A stretch of DNA of 64,000 bases from Effrenium voratum. Its lineage: Eukaryota > Sar > Dinophyceae > Suessiales > Symbiodiniaceae. The position numbers and the translations under genes are program-made. Each line of letters begins with the position of its first letter. Within the stretch, counting starts at the first letter, position 1. Positions 36,240-48,477 of the stretch are shown one piece after another. The stretch lies in contig CAUJNA010003238.1 of the NCBI GenBank assembly GCA_963377175.1, positions 409,598 to 473,597 on the forward strand, read 5' to 3'. The notes below the pieces were generated by a model that was not told the DNA's origin, searched no databases, and worked only from the letters and a program-made list of their open reading frames with translations.

Positions 36240-37547
36240 CTGCCAGAGCATGGGGATATCACGCACGCACATTGAACATAATTCAACATAATATCAATCA
36301 CGCCGGGAGCACTCTCCCAGTCGAAGGGTTCGCTGCCGATCCAGGTGAGCACCGGTGACACGTGCCCTTCTGGCACGTGCATCTGCCAAACAAGCCTGCA
36401 GGTCTTTCATGAGTTCGAACTAGGCTTTGCCCCCAAAGCAAAAATAGCTACACGTGCATACAATATGTCACACGTCCATGATTTGCATAGCCAATCGATG
36501 TGCAAACCGCCAAGTTACAGCATGTCCAAGACACCGGATGCACGTTCTCGTGATTTTCCCCCACACATGATGCCTTGCAAGAGCACTTGGGCAATCCAAA
36601 GTGGCATGAGTATCATCACAAATTACGGGGTACCCACTTCACGCAACTTCACGGTTAAACTTGGTAATTCACGGTAAAACTTGGTAATTCACGCTAACTT
36701 CACGGCTACTTCACGCTACTTCACGCGGGCACGGGTACCCCGAGTTTGCAGTCGTGTGCACATACGAGCCGGATGCCGCAGGTGGGCTGGAGACTGCAGG
36801 CCAGGCCGGACAGGGCGGATGGGCTCCACCACAATTAACATTGAGCATAAGCTTCCAACTTGCACCAAATGCAGGTTTATAACATGTTTTGAGTTGGTCC
36901 ACATTTTGAGTACAGCCTAGTAGGAACAACTTGCATGACTTGCATAACTGACATGCCCACCAACCCCTTCGTCAGGGCTCGTTCGCATCCATACCCCCCG
37001 TTGTGTGGTGTTTGTCTTTCAGCCGGGGCAGGTCAAGGTGTAGAACACTCATTTTACAGACTGTGTAGGATTAAATGGGCTCAAACAAGAATGCAAACAT
37101 GTGCACGTCTCTTGTTTTCTCCCAGGGCCATGCACGTTGATGGTCGGGCCTCCACTTTGTAAGAACATTAAGTAGGGCTCGTGTGTTCCCTAATCAAGTC
37201 TAGTGGTTTTTGGACTCCCTAGCTTCAAGTTGCAACAATTCACACAATTGCTGCCCGCAAAACACCACACATGCACTAAATGGTCATGTCTCGTTTGCAC
37301 TTCAGGACGAATTTGCGGATTTCAGGTAGTCCAGCCTTTTTCCAGGCACCTGTCCTTTTGACCTGAGCCCACTATGCGCAGATACCACACTCAGAAAGCA
37401 CATTGTGTGCATGCACAAGGCACACATACGATAGTGAGTTTGATTGAAACCCCAAAACTCAACATGTTCATGTGGCGTTGCCCGATTTGGCCCAGGATTT
37501 GACAGCCACATTCACACATGCAGTTCACATGCATGCATGCAGTTGGC
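36240..37547. other. Spacer between genes A and B
   Basis: Probably holds the unresolved 5' end of gene B. A short TTCACGGTAAAACTTGG/CTACTTCACG repeat lies at 36,640-36,726. No other exon was recognised. Confidence 0.35.
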
Positions 37548-40500
37548 TTAGATGCAGGCCACGCGAGCCTTCTGCTGGCGCAGCTTCATCCACGCAGACT
37601 TCACCATGGCCTGGCGCAGGCCACATGTTTTGCTGGCACAGCTTAATCCACATGATCCCCATGGCCTGTAACTTCAGCCCATTGGACTCCTGCGTGCATG
37701 CATGAGTGACTCCTGTTTGCACATGCACAGACAAGCTGCTCACTCAATGTAACCCTGTGCAGTCCATGACAAGCTCGTGCATCTTGCACAGATGCATTCC
37801 ATAGCCTTGTGGATAGGCTGCTGATGCTGATAAATCTGGTCCTCCCGTCCTTAGCAATCAAGTTCACACACACACACTGAAATCCAGTTGCACATATTCA
37901 CAGTGCAAGAATGAAATGCAGCATGCAACATGTGTGGGTTTGGGCATGGGATGCAATACTATGCGGGCGTGGACATGTGATGCAATCTGGGTTTGGGCAC
38001 ATGATGCAATAACCAGTTGTCATAGTGTGCAATGTGTGTGGGGTTGCAATCAGACTCCCTCAAATTAACTGTGCAAAACAATCAATGCAATAGTTGTCAT
38101 ATTCAATTCAGCTCTTGCACATGGGGTTGCAATCAGATTGCAGCGGGGTTTATTGTTTTGCAGAGGCACACACGCTTCTCACCAGCCTTGTCGTAGTACA
38201 CCCGGGAGAGCCTGGCCTTGACGTTCTTCTTCTTCTGCCCCTCTAGAAGCTTCATGCGGCGGGTCTTTGTCAGCTTCTGATACAAAGAGGGCAGCCAAGG
38301 CCTAGGAAGACATGATAAATGTTTCTCACCATGCCATCAAGTACAAAGGCATGCCTGGGTGCACACTGCATTCAACTCAGCCAGGCATGCGGCCAACGAC
38401 AGCAAGCTGGGCATTGGGCGGGGTGCCCCAAAGGATAGAGCCCTTGGGTGTCGGTGCCCCCCATGTGGCCATCCAACTGGGTGAAGCGAACGTGATATCA
38501 AATCAACATATCATCATGACACATGCACCTTGCATGCGTGCTGCAAATCATCATGATGAACATGCTGCAAATGTGCAAATTAATGTTTTGCAAACTTGCT
38601 GTGTCCGAGGCTGACACAAGAACTGCTCTTGCCACAACTTGGGGTTGATGCATCTCGAGATTGCAGCCCCAACCGCCACCAAGTCCGGAAAGTACTTCAT
38701 GCAACTTGAGCTTGGCTGCTCGAGTGCAACATATGCTCCTCGAACCGTGGCCAGCACCACCAGCATCATAGATCGTGCAGCAATCCTTGCAGGAAACATG
38801 ATCATGCAAATCAAGTAGCTGATGTGTTTGTGTGCGCCATACGTGCATGCATGATGCAGCACGCTATCAATCAAGATTAGTGTCAGCGAAGCCTGTTCGA
38901 CATAATGCCGATGTTCATGCCCATACGGGCGCTGTTTGGATCTTCCCGATGTAGATCTGTTCAGGAAAACAAAAGATCCACACGGTGGCCCCAGGCTCAG
39001 AAGTCCATCCGGTAGCAGCATCAAGGTCCCGAGCACTGCAGCTGCAAAGCCGCACCTAACGGTGCAATGTGCATGCGTGCATGCACACATTGCATTGGTT
39101 TTATTCATATTGATGTCTGCATGGTGCATTTGATTCTTTGTTCTGAGCCCTGCGCACAGTGGTTATGTCATTGGACTCGCCCCGGCTGCAGATGTCAAAG
39201 TAGTCACTTAGACCGCAAGATACTTGCGCTTGGGTTTGAGCAATATTAAACACAATCTATGCACACGCACATGGCTAACAGATGCTAACAGCATTAATAT
39301 GGTGCATGAGTCAGGTCACTGAGGCTAGCACCTCTTGTGCGAGCGTGCACCTTGCTTTTGGCACAAGTGCGATGTGACATATGCTTGGCAAAATTACGTG
39401 CAATTCAAAGCCAATCCAAGTCCCATGCTCCAAAATAAATCCTAGCACTGGCATGATCAGGTTTGAGGCACTGACTGAACGCACGGGATACCGATTGATG
39501 ACCGCTGAAGACATCGAATGCCACCAGATCCTGAACAAACAACATGCATGAACGTGTGCGTGTGCATGCAACATGCATGCATGCATGATTGAAAATATTT
39601 ATATTTTAGAGTTAACACATTGCCTACATAATCACAGGCTAGGGCATCATGAGCGACCTGAGCACCGGGCCCTTGCGTGTGTCTTGTAGTGCTGCTGGCA
39701 AACGTAGTCGGTGAAGTCAATCCTGCTAGGGAAGTTGTTGTCAATCAGCGTGATCAACCAAAATTGAGTGCAACTCAATCATTTTAGGGACCTGACATTT
39801 CCCGTGGAAGCCCCAAGTAGAGCGCCATCATGCCAGCGCATTTCGTGAGGGCAAGCTCGCTGTGTCGCCACTCAGGCTGCACAGGCATCGTGCTAGCTGC
39901 TAGGCACGCCGGAGGGTACAGGCTGGAGCCACTGCATGCATTGCATTGGCTGACTGGGCCGTGACATGACACACGCTCATGTTCAGCACATCTTGATCTC
40001 TTATCTATGCAGGTACACCCCACGCTAACATGTCAAAGTGTCAAACAAGAAAATGGGGTTTTGTGTGGGCCATGTTTGCCTCGTATTCTATTGCGTGAAA
40101 GAACACCGGGTTTTAGTTAATGAACCCACACCATGCACGCACACATTTGTGAATGAGGGGGGTGTCACTTCTGACAAGTCTAATATCACTCCTGCGGAGT
40201 GGTTCATGATTTAATTTCGGCATGCATGATTTATCGCACAGCATTGATTGGTGCTTTTCATGTTTCCAAGCACTGAGTAGTTGCACAGGCTATCATGACC
40301 GAGCAAATGACCATGCCCCAAAGTCATTGTTTCGTGGAGGAAACTGCTGGGGGGGTATCCATGTTCGGATGTTCGGGGTTTTGTGCAAACATGACAAACG
40401 TGTTAACTGAACCCAGACTAGTGACTAGATGTTGGTTGATGTTCAATTAATATTTCCTTTGGAGACCTCGGAGGCCGGAATGGGGGCCCAGCTGCATGTG

Positions 40501-43500
40501 CCACTTGTTCTATGCCACGTGCATGCGCGTGCATGCAGATTGTTTTGTCGAACCAACTGTTAACACAAAAAAAAACTAATTGACCGAATTCTTGAACATG
40601 TTCAAACAAAGCCATGTTTGGCTGGGGCACCGAATTAACCAACAACAATGTCTATCCATTCTGCAATACCCTTGCACAGGTTTCATGTCTGTGTCGTTAC
40701 TGTTTCTTTCAAAGTTGCACACCCCCATCCCTGTTACATTCCCCAGGGAAATCCAAACAACTAGATCGATCGATAGATATGTTGGACTTGTTTCACTCCG
40801 CCAGCGCAATGTCAAATCTCTTGTCGACTTGGAATGCTACCAGCTGGCCCCTTGCGGCAGAAACATGTTTTTTTGACTCAGACCATACTTGCAAATACGG
40901 GTTCATGACAGGTGAAGGAATACTCAGGGGCCTGTTGTGGGGAAACTCTATGAAACTCTTTAACACCCCATGTGTTCGGCCTGTAGTGACTGCACGCATG
41001 GATTGTTATTGGCTAATTTGGGCAATCAGTCGATGAATCCAAAGCAGTAGTTTCAAGTTCCAAACAATTCTCAAGTGTGGTTCATGTGACAAGTGTCAAT
41101 TGCTTGAGGCCGCAAGGGTCCCGGTCCCATCAAAGCATCACCAAAGGGCTTGCGTTGCAAGCCAGGCCCCTCAAGATTAGGCTGGACCAACTGTTCCTTC
41201 CCAGTCTACATGTTTGTTCAAGAAACAGCTTGTTCAATCAAGAGCTCAATGCGTTTATTGAGTGAAGGGGAACATTTGGCAGGCCAGCGACACCCCGCAT
41301 CTAGCCCCCCCTCAGATCCACTTCGCCAGCCGTCGGGCCAACTTCCACCTTATGTCATCAAACATGTTCAAATCCTACACATGTTTGCTGATCAACACAT
41401 GTTGGATGATCAGTGCATTTGGGCCCTAGCGCAGGTCCCACTCCTCCATACTGACCCCATGTGATGGTCGCTCCGTGTTTGCTGTTCGCCTGCCGGGGCA
41501 GGCCGCAGCAAACATGTGGCAGCTGGCAAGCATCAGGCGGGCCTGAAGGGCCTTCGGTGGTTGGAGGGCATCAATCTGGTCCTGTGTGATGTTGGCCACG
41601 TAGAAGCTTCCAGACAACCTCGGGTACCAGGGGGCTAGCTCCAATCAATTTATCAACAACTAGAACTAACCTGTACTGAGTGCACACATGTTGTGTAATC
41701 CCACAATAGCATATGTGTGTAGAATCTCACAATTTGCACATGATTGCTATTTCTGAGCCCCCAGCACCACCCCAATGGGAAGCGCATGGTCAGCTTTCTC
41801 AGACTGCCCACAGTATGCCGTCCACGACCTGAAAATGCAAGCACACAATGCACTGTGTAGGGCTTTGTTCCTGCAAGCAATTAATATATGTTCGGTGAGC
41901 ATCACACTCAGGCACTAGCATTGCAGTTTCCAGCTTTTCCTCTGCGGGCAGCACCAGATCAGATTCTTGTCCATCTTCCGTGTTGGCATACTCCCGGATC
42001 AGAATCAAATTCTTGTCACGTGTGGCCTCACGCAAAATAACCAGTGCAGCTGATTCGTATTACACGAGGTATGGAAATAGTCAACTTTTTCCTGTACCTT
42101 CATTTGCTACCCACGCTTGCAACTAAACTGTCCTTCCGGTACTTCTTGCTGGCTTCTTTGGCAGCATCCCCCTTAGTGTCCTGGCTGAAAGCCAGCAATA
42201 AGGTGCAATTTGAAGCCCGCACACTCAAGCCATGGCAATCCCACACGGCACAAACAGGTGATCCCTCAATCAGGAGATGTTGAGTCTAGTTCAAACATTT
42301 CAAACTGGGGAGACCAAAGCTTTTGGGGCACTTGCATATGCACGCAGTCAGTGGGGACTAGGATGAAACACAACATGATAACACGCACGTTGCAGCTTAG
42401 ATGTTTCTCCACTCATGCGCGCCACTGCCCGTGCATGCATGCATGCATGAATGGATTTGGAAAAGCGTGCACCTCTTACAAAACCCCAGCCCAGCGCAGT
42501 CCTTGGCATCCTCCACTGGGCGACTTCTGCGCCGCTTTCGGGCATTCTGCGGCTTCTTCTCTTCTTCCAGCTCCCGCTCAATCTTCATTTTCTTCTCTTC
42601 TGCATCAAGCTTCAGGGCAGCAGCTTCCTCCCCATTCTCTTCGGCGGCTTCCTCCTCATTCTCTTGGGCAGGGTTCTTTTGCGCAGGCGCCGCAGGGGGC
42701 GCAGACACAGGCTCGGAGTTGTTGCACGCCTTTCCACGGCCCCGGCCCCGGCCTCTGCCCTTGCCACGCTCCCTGGCTGCTGCTTCTGCCTCCTTTTTCT
42801 CAGTTCTCCGCTGAGCCCGAAGCTGCTTTTGCCCCTGCAGAGCACAATCACAAGCGAGCACATTCTCAACATACTCAACATGATTCTGGCTACTCTACCG
42901 GGCCTCCAGCACAGATTGGATGTTGTCCTCTTCGCATGTGCCAATCTCAACAAGGTCGGGCACATCTGGGACAAGTGCCCGGGTGTCCTGGCAAGGAGCA
43001 AACGCGCTTGTATGCATGCATGCGTGTATGCAGAAGTGAGAGCGCCTGGTACGTGCCCTTGCCTTTCTCATTTTCTTCATCGCTTCCAGCCTCCATATCC
43101 TCTTCCAGCCTTTGCTTGCTGGGGTCAAGGCTCCGGCATGTCCACTTAGCTGCTGGCATGTCCATAAGTGTCAGCTGAGTTGAGGGCACAGTGGCTTCTC
43201 GCTTCTGCCGCTTTTCAGGCCTGCTGCTCTCCGGGGCTGTTGTTGCTTTGCGCTTTCGTCGCAATGCCTCAGCCTCCTCCCCAGCGCTCACAGCTCGCAT
43301 GGCAGTTGTCAAAGCCACGAATTCCTTATCCGGCTCATCTGACACCTCTGCCTTCTTCCTCTCCTTTGCCTTCTTCGGCTCCTCTGATGCATTCTTCCTC
43401 TCCTCCGCCTTCTTCAGCTCCTCTGCCTTCTTCAGCTCCTCTGCCTTCAGCAGCTCGTCGTCTGCCTTCAGCAGCTCCTCCTCCTTGTCCGGCTCCTCTG

Positions 43501-46500
43501 CCTTCTTCGGCTCATCTGCCTTCAGCCCCTTTGCCTTCTTCAGCTCCTCAGCTGCCTTCTTTGCCTTTTTCAGCTCCCCGGCTGCCTTCTTCGGCCCCTT
43601 TGCCTTCTTCGGCTCCTCTGCCTTCCTCAGCTCATCTGCCTTCCTCAGCTCCTCTGCCTTCCTCAGCTCCTCTGCCTTCTTCAGCTCCTCTGCCTTCTTC
43701 AGCTCCTCGGCTGCCTTCTTCAGCTCCTCAGCCTTCTTCAATTCCTCTGCCTTCTGCAGCTCATCTGCCTTCAGCTCCTCTGCCTTCAGCTCCTCCTCTG
43801 CCTTCAGCAGCTTCTCCGCAATCTGCAGCTCCTTTGCCTTCTTCGCCTCACCCTCTTCAGCGATCTTCTGCTCCTCAGCTTTTCGCAGCTCCTCCTTTCG
43901 CCTTTCTTCTTCCTCAGCCTTTCTGATGAACTCACAGTTCCTCTTCTCTTCCCGGGCCATCCTCATTCTCTGTTGAAGGATTAAGCTCTCACGCTTCTCG
44001 GTCGCCATCTTCTCTTCTTCCCGCCTTCGCTCCTCTTCCTTGCGCATCTCCTCTGACCTCTTATCCTCTTCTATCCTCAGCTCCTTCATCTCCTCTTCCA
44101 CCCTCAATCTCTCCGCCAGCTCCAGCACCTCCCTTGCCTTGTTCAGCTGCTCTGTTGACTTCTCGGCCTTTTTCATCTCCTCAGTCTGCTGCTGCAGCTC
44201 TTCTGCTGTCTTCATCAGCTCCTCGGCCTTCTTCAGCACCTCCTCTGCCGTCTTCAGCTCTTCGGCCTTCTTCAGCTCCTCTGCCTTTTTCAGCTCCTCT
44301 GTCAGCTTCATCTGCTTTGTCAGCTCCTCAGCCTTCTTCAGCACCTCCTCCGCTTGCTTCAGCTCGTTGGCCTTTTTCAGCTCCGCTGCTTTCTTCAGCT
44401 CATCTGCCTTCAGCAGCTCCTCTGCCTTCTTCAGCTCCTCCGCCTTCTTCTCCTCAGCTGCCTTCTTCAGCTCCTCTGCCTTCTTCAGCTCCTCAGCCTT
44501 CTTCAGCTCCTCGGCCTTCTTCAACAGCTCCTCCGCCTTCTTCAGCTCCTCCGCCTTCTTCTCCTCAGCTGCCTTCTTCAGCTCCTCTGCCTTCTTCAGC
44601 TCCTCAGCCTTCAGCTCCTCGGCCTTCTTCAACAGCTCCTCCGCCTTCCTCAGCTCCTCAGCTGCCTTCTTCGGCTCCTCTGCCTTCTTCAGCTCCTCCG
44701 CCTTCTTCAGCTTCTCCTCTGCCTTCTTCAGCTCTTCAGCCTTCTTCAGCTCCTCTGCCTTCAGCAGCTCCTCTGCCTTCAGAAGCTCCTCCGCCTTCTT
44801 CTCCTCAACTGCCTTCTTCAGCTCCTCCGCCTTCTTCAGCTCTTCAGCCTTCTTCAGCTCCTCGGCCTTCTTCAACAGCTCCTCCGCCTTCTTCAGCTCC
44901 TCATCTGCCTTCTTCAGCTCCTCGGCCTTCTTCAACAGCTCCTCCGCCTTCTTCAGCTCCTCCGCAGCCTTCTTTAGGCGCGCCAGCTCCTCGGCCTTCT
45001 TCATCTCAGCCGCTTTCTTCAGCAGAAGTGCCTCTGCTTGCTTTTTCTTTGCCACCTTGATGAGCTCTTCTGCCTGCGCCAGCGCGTCCTCCTCGCCGGA
45101 CTCTAGGTCCACATGGCTCAGCCGCCTCATCGTCGTCGAAGGCAGCAGCTCCTCCTGATGATTTGCTGAGTCATCATCACTCAGCAAATCATCATCCGTG
45201 GTGGCCTCTTCTTCCTCTTCTTCGCCCTCCTCAGCTTCATCTTCCTTCCCAGGCTGAGTAGCCTGACAAAAGGCAAGTACAGTGATCGTCATGGCATGTG
45301 AGGGTTCGAGAGGGCCTCCAAGGAGTGATGCTTGCGGATGGATCTCGTGCGCTTCGCAATGCCATGCTCCTGGGAACATGTAGGTCGATGAGACATGTTT
45401 GCATGTTCACTGCATGCACATGTGGCCTTGAGGGCATTTATCATTCTTGCACACCGCTCTTAGTGATGCATGCACGCAACCATGTTACATGATGCGTGTG
45501 AGTGCTATGCATGCCTGTGTGCATAAAATTCGGTCCTCAAAAACCATGCTGATGAGGGTCTTCAACTTGTGCATGTTGCCATCCTTGGTCCTGACCGCTC
45601 ATGTTCAGTTCGCTCTTGGTCTTACTTAACTCCACACCTTGCTGTCTTCCTCCGTGCGTAGTTGGCCAGGAGCTTGCTTGCAAGGGCGCGGTGCAAGTTG
45701 CCTTCCACTTCTGCGAAGTCCTACCGATGCAGAAGCAAGCATTTGTGCAAACGCTGGTCTGATGCGGTGTCTAGCTCAAGCACAATTCCTACAATGTCTC
45801 AATGCATTCACGCAAGATGCAATGCAGCAGCATGCCTCATGCCATGCATCATGAACTACGCACACATGCCAGTCCAGAACGTCTGGAGTGACCTGCGTCG
45901 CGCTCACAATCCGCATGGCGACCGCCACTTCTGCAAGGGCTTCCTGACAAACACAATGAGGCAAGTTTTGCCACTTGGGTGATTGAACACTTGCATGAAG
46001 AAAAACAGGCGCCTTGGTTTCCTTTTCTGTCGGAACATCAAGTGCAAAGTTCGGGATCCAGGCCATGAGGAAGCGCGTGTTGACCTCCTTCTGGATCTGG
46101 CAAAACATACAAGATGCTCACACGATTGCTCCATGCAACTGCTCTCAAACTGCATGTAGAGAGTGCGCTTAGCACATTTGTTATTGCCTCTCTCCTCCCC
46201 TTTCTTTCTCCCATGCACATGCATGCACATGTGCAGCACATGGTGCGCAGAAACATGACAGGCGCACGGTGTTCTCCACGATGCCCCTCTCGGGATTTAC
46301 ATCCACAAAGCTGAAGCCCACTGGCACCTGGCAGATAACCATTGCGTGTGTGCATGCCACTCAGAAACATGTCCAGCGATGCGAATGCTTGGGGTTGGTG
46401 ACGTGCGTTGATTAATCAATGCATCAAGCACGCGTGTAAATAAACATCTTGGCCGATCGAAAGCAACTAGCACAAACATGCAGGGACAACCGTGCCATCC

Positions 46501-47145
46501 GCCATCGAGCGGGAGAGCTTCGCTTCGCTGATCCCCTCCCTCTGAGCGAGCTCCACCAACCGCTTCCCGCGGAAGTCCCCCTCCTTCAGGTACTCCTTGT
46601 AGAAGTCCTGCAAGTGGGAAACCATGCGTAACCCAAACCCCGGGAATTGGGACTTGCCTGAAGCATGAGCACCCGCTCCCGACAGGGCTTCGAGCACGGC
46701 ATTGGGGCGAAGCAGATCAGCCAACCAAGCGATGTGAGTAAAAAGATCTGCTGCGGGGTGTCACTTAGGTTGCCCCAGCTTAACTCTAAAATTATGATAT
46801 GTGCAGTGTGTTTGCAGTTGCATTCTGATAATTTTCACCAGGGCTTGATTCCTATATCACATCATCGGGCCACGCAACACATGCTTGCAAGTGTCAGTCT
46901 TCGTGTTGAGTGATGGCATATGGATCGTTCCACCCTTTGTTCAAATATCACAGCTGTCATTTTAGTGATGTGGCACCCGAATCAAATTATGGGTGAAGCG
47001 CGTTCTGCTTTTCGGCTAAAATGCAATATGCTGTGACATACTTGAACAAAGGGCAAATCTCAAGAATGCAGCATGTGGTGGGTGGCACCTCTTTCATCTC
47101 GTCTTTGTTGAAGCTCCCGTTGTCCTGATTGAGCAGCTCACATGC
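37548..47145 (-). CDS. Gene A: coiled-coil repeat protein with C-terminal C5-methyltransferase-like domain
   Basis: About 26 exons (minus): 47,145-47,089; 46,750-46,658; 46,607-46,491; 46,327-46,247 (end tentative); 46,096-45,995; 45,943-45,866; 45,720-45,643; 45,583-45,515; 45,369-45,316; 45,262-43,046; 42,987-42,904; 42,834-42,473; 42,184-42,117; 42,049-41,906; 41,828-41,768; 41,618-41,490; 39,931-39,797; 39,722-39,671; 39,531-39,477; 39,228-39,149; 39,054-38,888; 38,785-38,624; 38,476-38,387; 38,301-38,170; 37,849-37,771 (end tentative); 37,610-37,548 (stop, tentative). Together 4,809 nt, about 1,600 codons, in phase throughout. The N-terminal exons have no named family (e.g. YLKEGDFRGKRLVELAQREG). 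Then come a 739-codon Lys/Glu/Ala/Leu repeat exon, a charged RGKGRGRGRGRG linker and a C-terminal methyltransferase-like domain. The true start may lie upstream of 47,145. The nuclear or chromatin role suggested by the domain is inference. Confidence 0.78.
37570..37665. repeat. Tandem duplication at the 3' end of gene A
   Basis: On the minus strand CAGGCCATGGGGATCATGTG with the following ATTAAGCTGTGCCAGCAAA is repeated about 50 bp later as CAGGCCATGGTGAAGTCTGC and GTGGATGAAGCTGCGCCAGCAG. The second copy is the candidate last exon (AMVKSAWMKLRQQKARVACI, stop at 37,548); the first is an untranslated or decayed copy. Confidence 0.55.
38170..39531 (-). CDS. Methyltransferase-like domain exons of gene A
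   Basis: Six exons encode, in order: VAFDVFSGHQSVSRAF (SAM-binding motif I of C5-methyltransferases, D-x-F-S-G); DYFDICSRGESNDITTV; LLSLGPPCGSFVFLNRSTSG (motif IV with the catalytic Pro-Pro-Cys); YVEQASIAARSMML; AYVALEQPSSSCMKYFP (the position of the ENV motif, with Glu kept); HWMATWGAPTPKGSILWGTP; and a tail joining to TGGPDLSASAAYPQGYG (37,849-37,771). Both catalytic residues are present, so unlike the copy at 6.5 kb this domain could be active. From memory it resembles a family repeated many times in dinoflagellate genomes. The substrate is unknown; a true target-recognition domain is not evident. Confidence 0.68.
43046..45262 (-). CDS. Giant repeat exon of gene A (739 codons)
   Basis: Starts with an acidic stretch (KEDEAEEGEEEEEEA), then hundreds of residues of KKAEELLKKAEEL, KKAAEELKKAEE and related 5- to 12-residue units, interrupted in the middle by an Arg/Glu-rich part (REEEKMATEKRESL), and ends with a basic segment (RRKRKATTAPESSRPEKRQK). 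It is bounded by GTCAG|GCTACT and CCAG|GCGCTC, a GC donor. Predicted as a long single alpha-helix or coiled coil. The antisense strand has matching long Ser/Phe/Ala ORFs, which are shadows. Confidence 0.85.
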
Positions 47146-48100
47146 CTTCACCATGATCATGCATGCATGCGGCACATGTGCTCAGGATATGGCAAATGAG
47201 TGTTACCCCAAGTACATCCAATTGTGTTTGATGTCCACTGGCTTCAATGTGGCGTTCCTGATTTGGGGCAAACCTCATTTCCCACAACCTTGCATGTTGC
47301 AAACTGGGGCACGGGCTTTTTCGAAGGGCCTTCAGCATGTTGATGCACCATGTGCGGCATGCCAGGGGATCAATGCTCCATGTGGGGGGTTTCTCAAAAA
47401 GGGAACCAACATGGAAAGCACCTGCAAAAATTGGTCCAACCAGTTTTGAGAAACACCCATGTGATCCATGCACATCATGTCAGTTGATGGGAGTCATGTT
47501 TTGTTAACCGCCAAGTTTCATCATGATGGGAGTTGACCCCCAGGGTATCCATGTGCAATGCTACATGCATGCATGCTGTGGTAGGTGTTGCGACACATCA
47601 TGCTTTGAACCACCATCCAATCCACCTCGAGCCATTCATCATGCACATGCGATACTGGTGAAATCCCACAAAAGGTAAAACTACAACATAGAGGTAAAAC
47701 TACTACATTCCGGAGGAATAAGTTTAACTCCTGCACTGATTTCCAGGGCATATGTATATACATCACAAGTGAAAAATATTCAAACTGACCCACACAATTG
47801 ACGCTTAACTCACCCCAAAAAGGTAACAAACATCGCATGAGCCTTGAACCCTCGAGTGGCCGTGGGAAAAACGAGTTGATGTTCAAACGACCCCCCCCCC
47901 CCCCGCAGGGGGTGTCTTTTTGTGAGGCTCGGCACCGGAAAAGGGAGACCCAAAGGAAGCCAACCTTGAGGGTTCCAATTCCTTTGAAACAGGCCCCTTA
48001 GAAAAGCATTGTAAAGGTAACAATGCTGATGATGATCATGAGAATGACCATGACCAAAAATGATGATGCCACCACGAGTGGTGGCAAAAATGACAAGACA
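47146..48100. other. Region upstream of gene A
   Basis: May contain the first exon or leader-addition site of gene A, not identified. A dispersed element piece lies at 47,370-47,410 and a C14-15 run at about 47,890. CATGCATG words at 47,160 and 47,565 resemble those of the introns. Confidence 0.3.
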
Positions 48101-48104
48101 CATA

Positions 48105-48225
48105 CTCGCACGGCGCCAGACATCGGTCGGGGGAACCCGAGCCTGGAGAGCGGCGCCTCCGCCGGCATCTGCAGCTCCAGGACAGTGCTCAGCCTCCGAG
48201 GCGCGTTTTGGGTTTCGGTCCCCGG
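48105..48225 (-). CDS. Exon-like GC-rich island
   Basis: On the minus strand the frame RRLSTVLELQMPAEAPLSRL continues to FPRPMSGAVR and ends at GCGA|GTATGTG, a good GT donor. It could be an upstream exon of gene A or a distal exon of gene D. The product is not recognised. Confidence 0.28.
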
Positions 48226-48477
48226 TGTCGGTCCCCTCAAAACTTGCTGGTGCGATAGGGAAGGGAAGGAACCAGGGAATGTCCCGCAAAGGAAACCATA
48301 GGGGACGGTTTTTAGGGTTCATTCCATGTCTCATTCCCTGAGCACCAGCAAGAAAGGTCTTAAAAGTGTCCCTTTTTCAAGGCGACCTTTGTTGGGAGTT
48401 CCCCAAAAGAAACAAAACCAGATCCTTCTTGGGGCATGGACCCTGAAAAGTGAGTCAGCTTGCGAGCACACTAACCC

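Noticed and set aside
43168..45158. Plus-strand Ser/Phe/Ala and Pro/Ser/Ala ORFs up to 372 codons
   Set aside because: Antisense shadows of the giant repeat exon of gene A.
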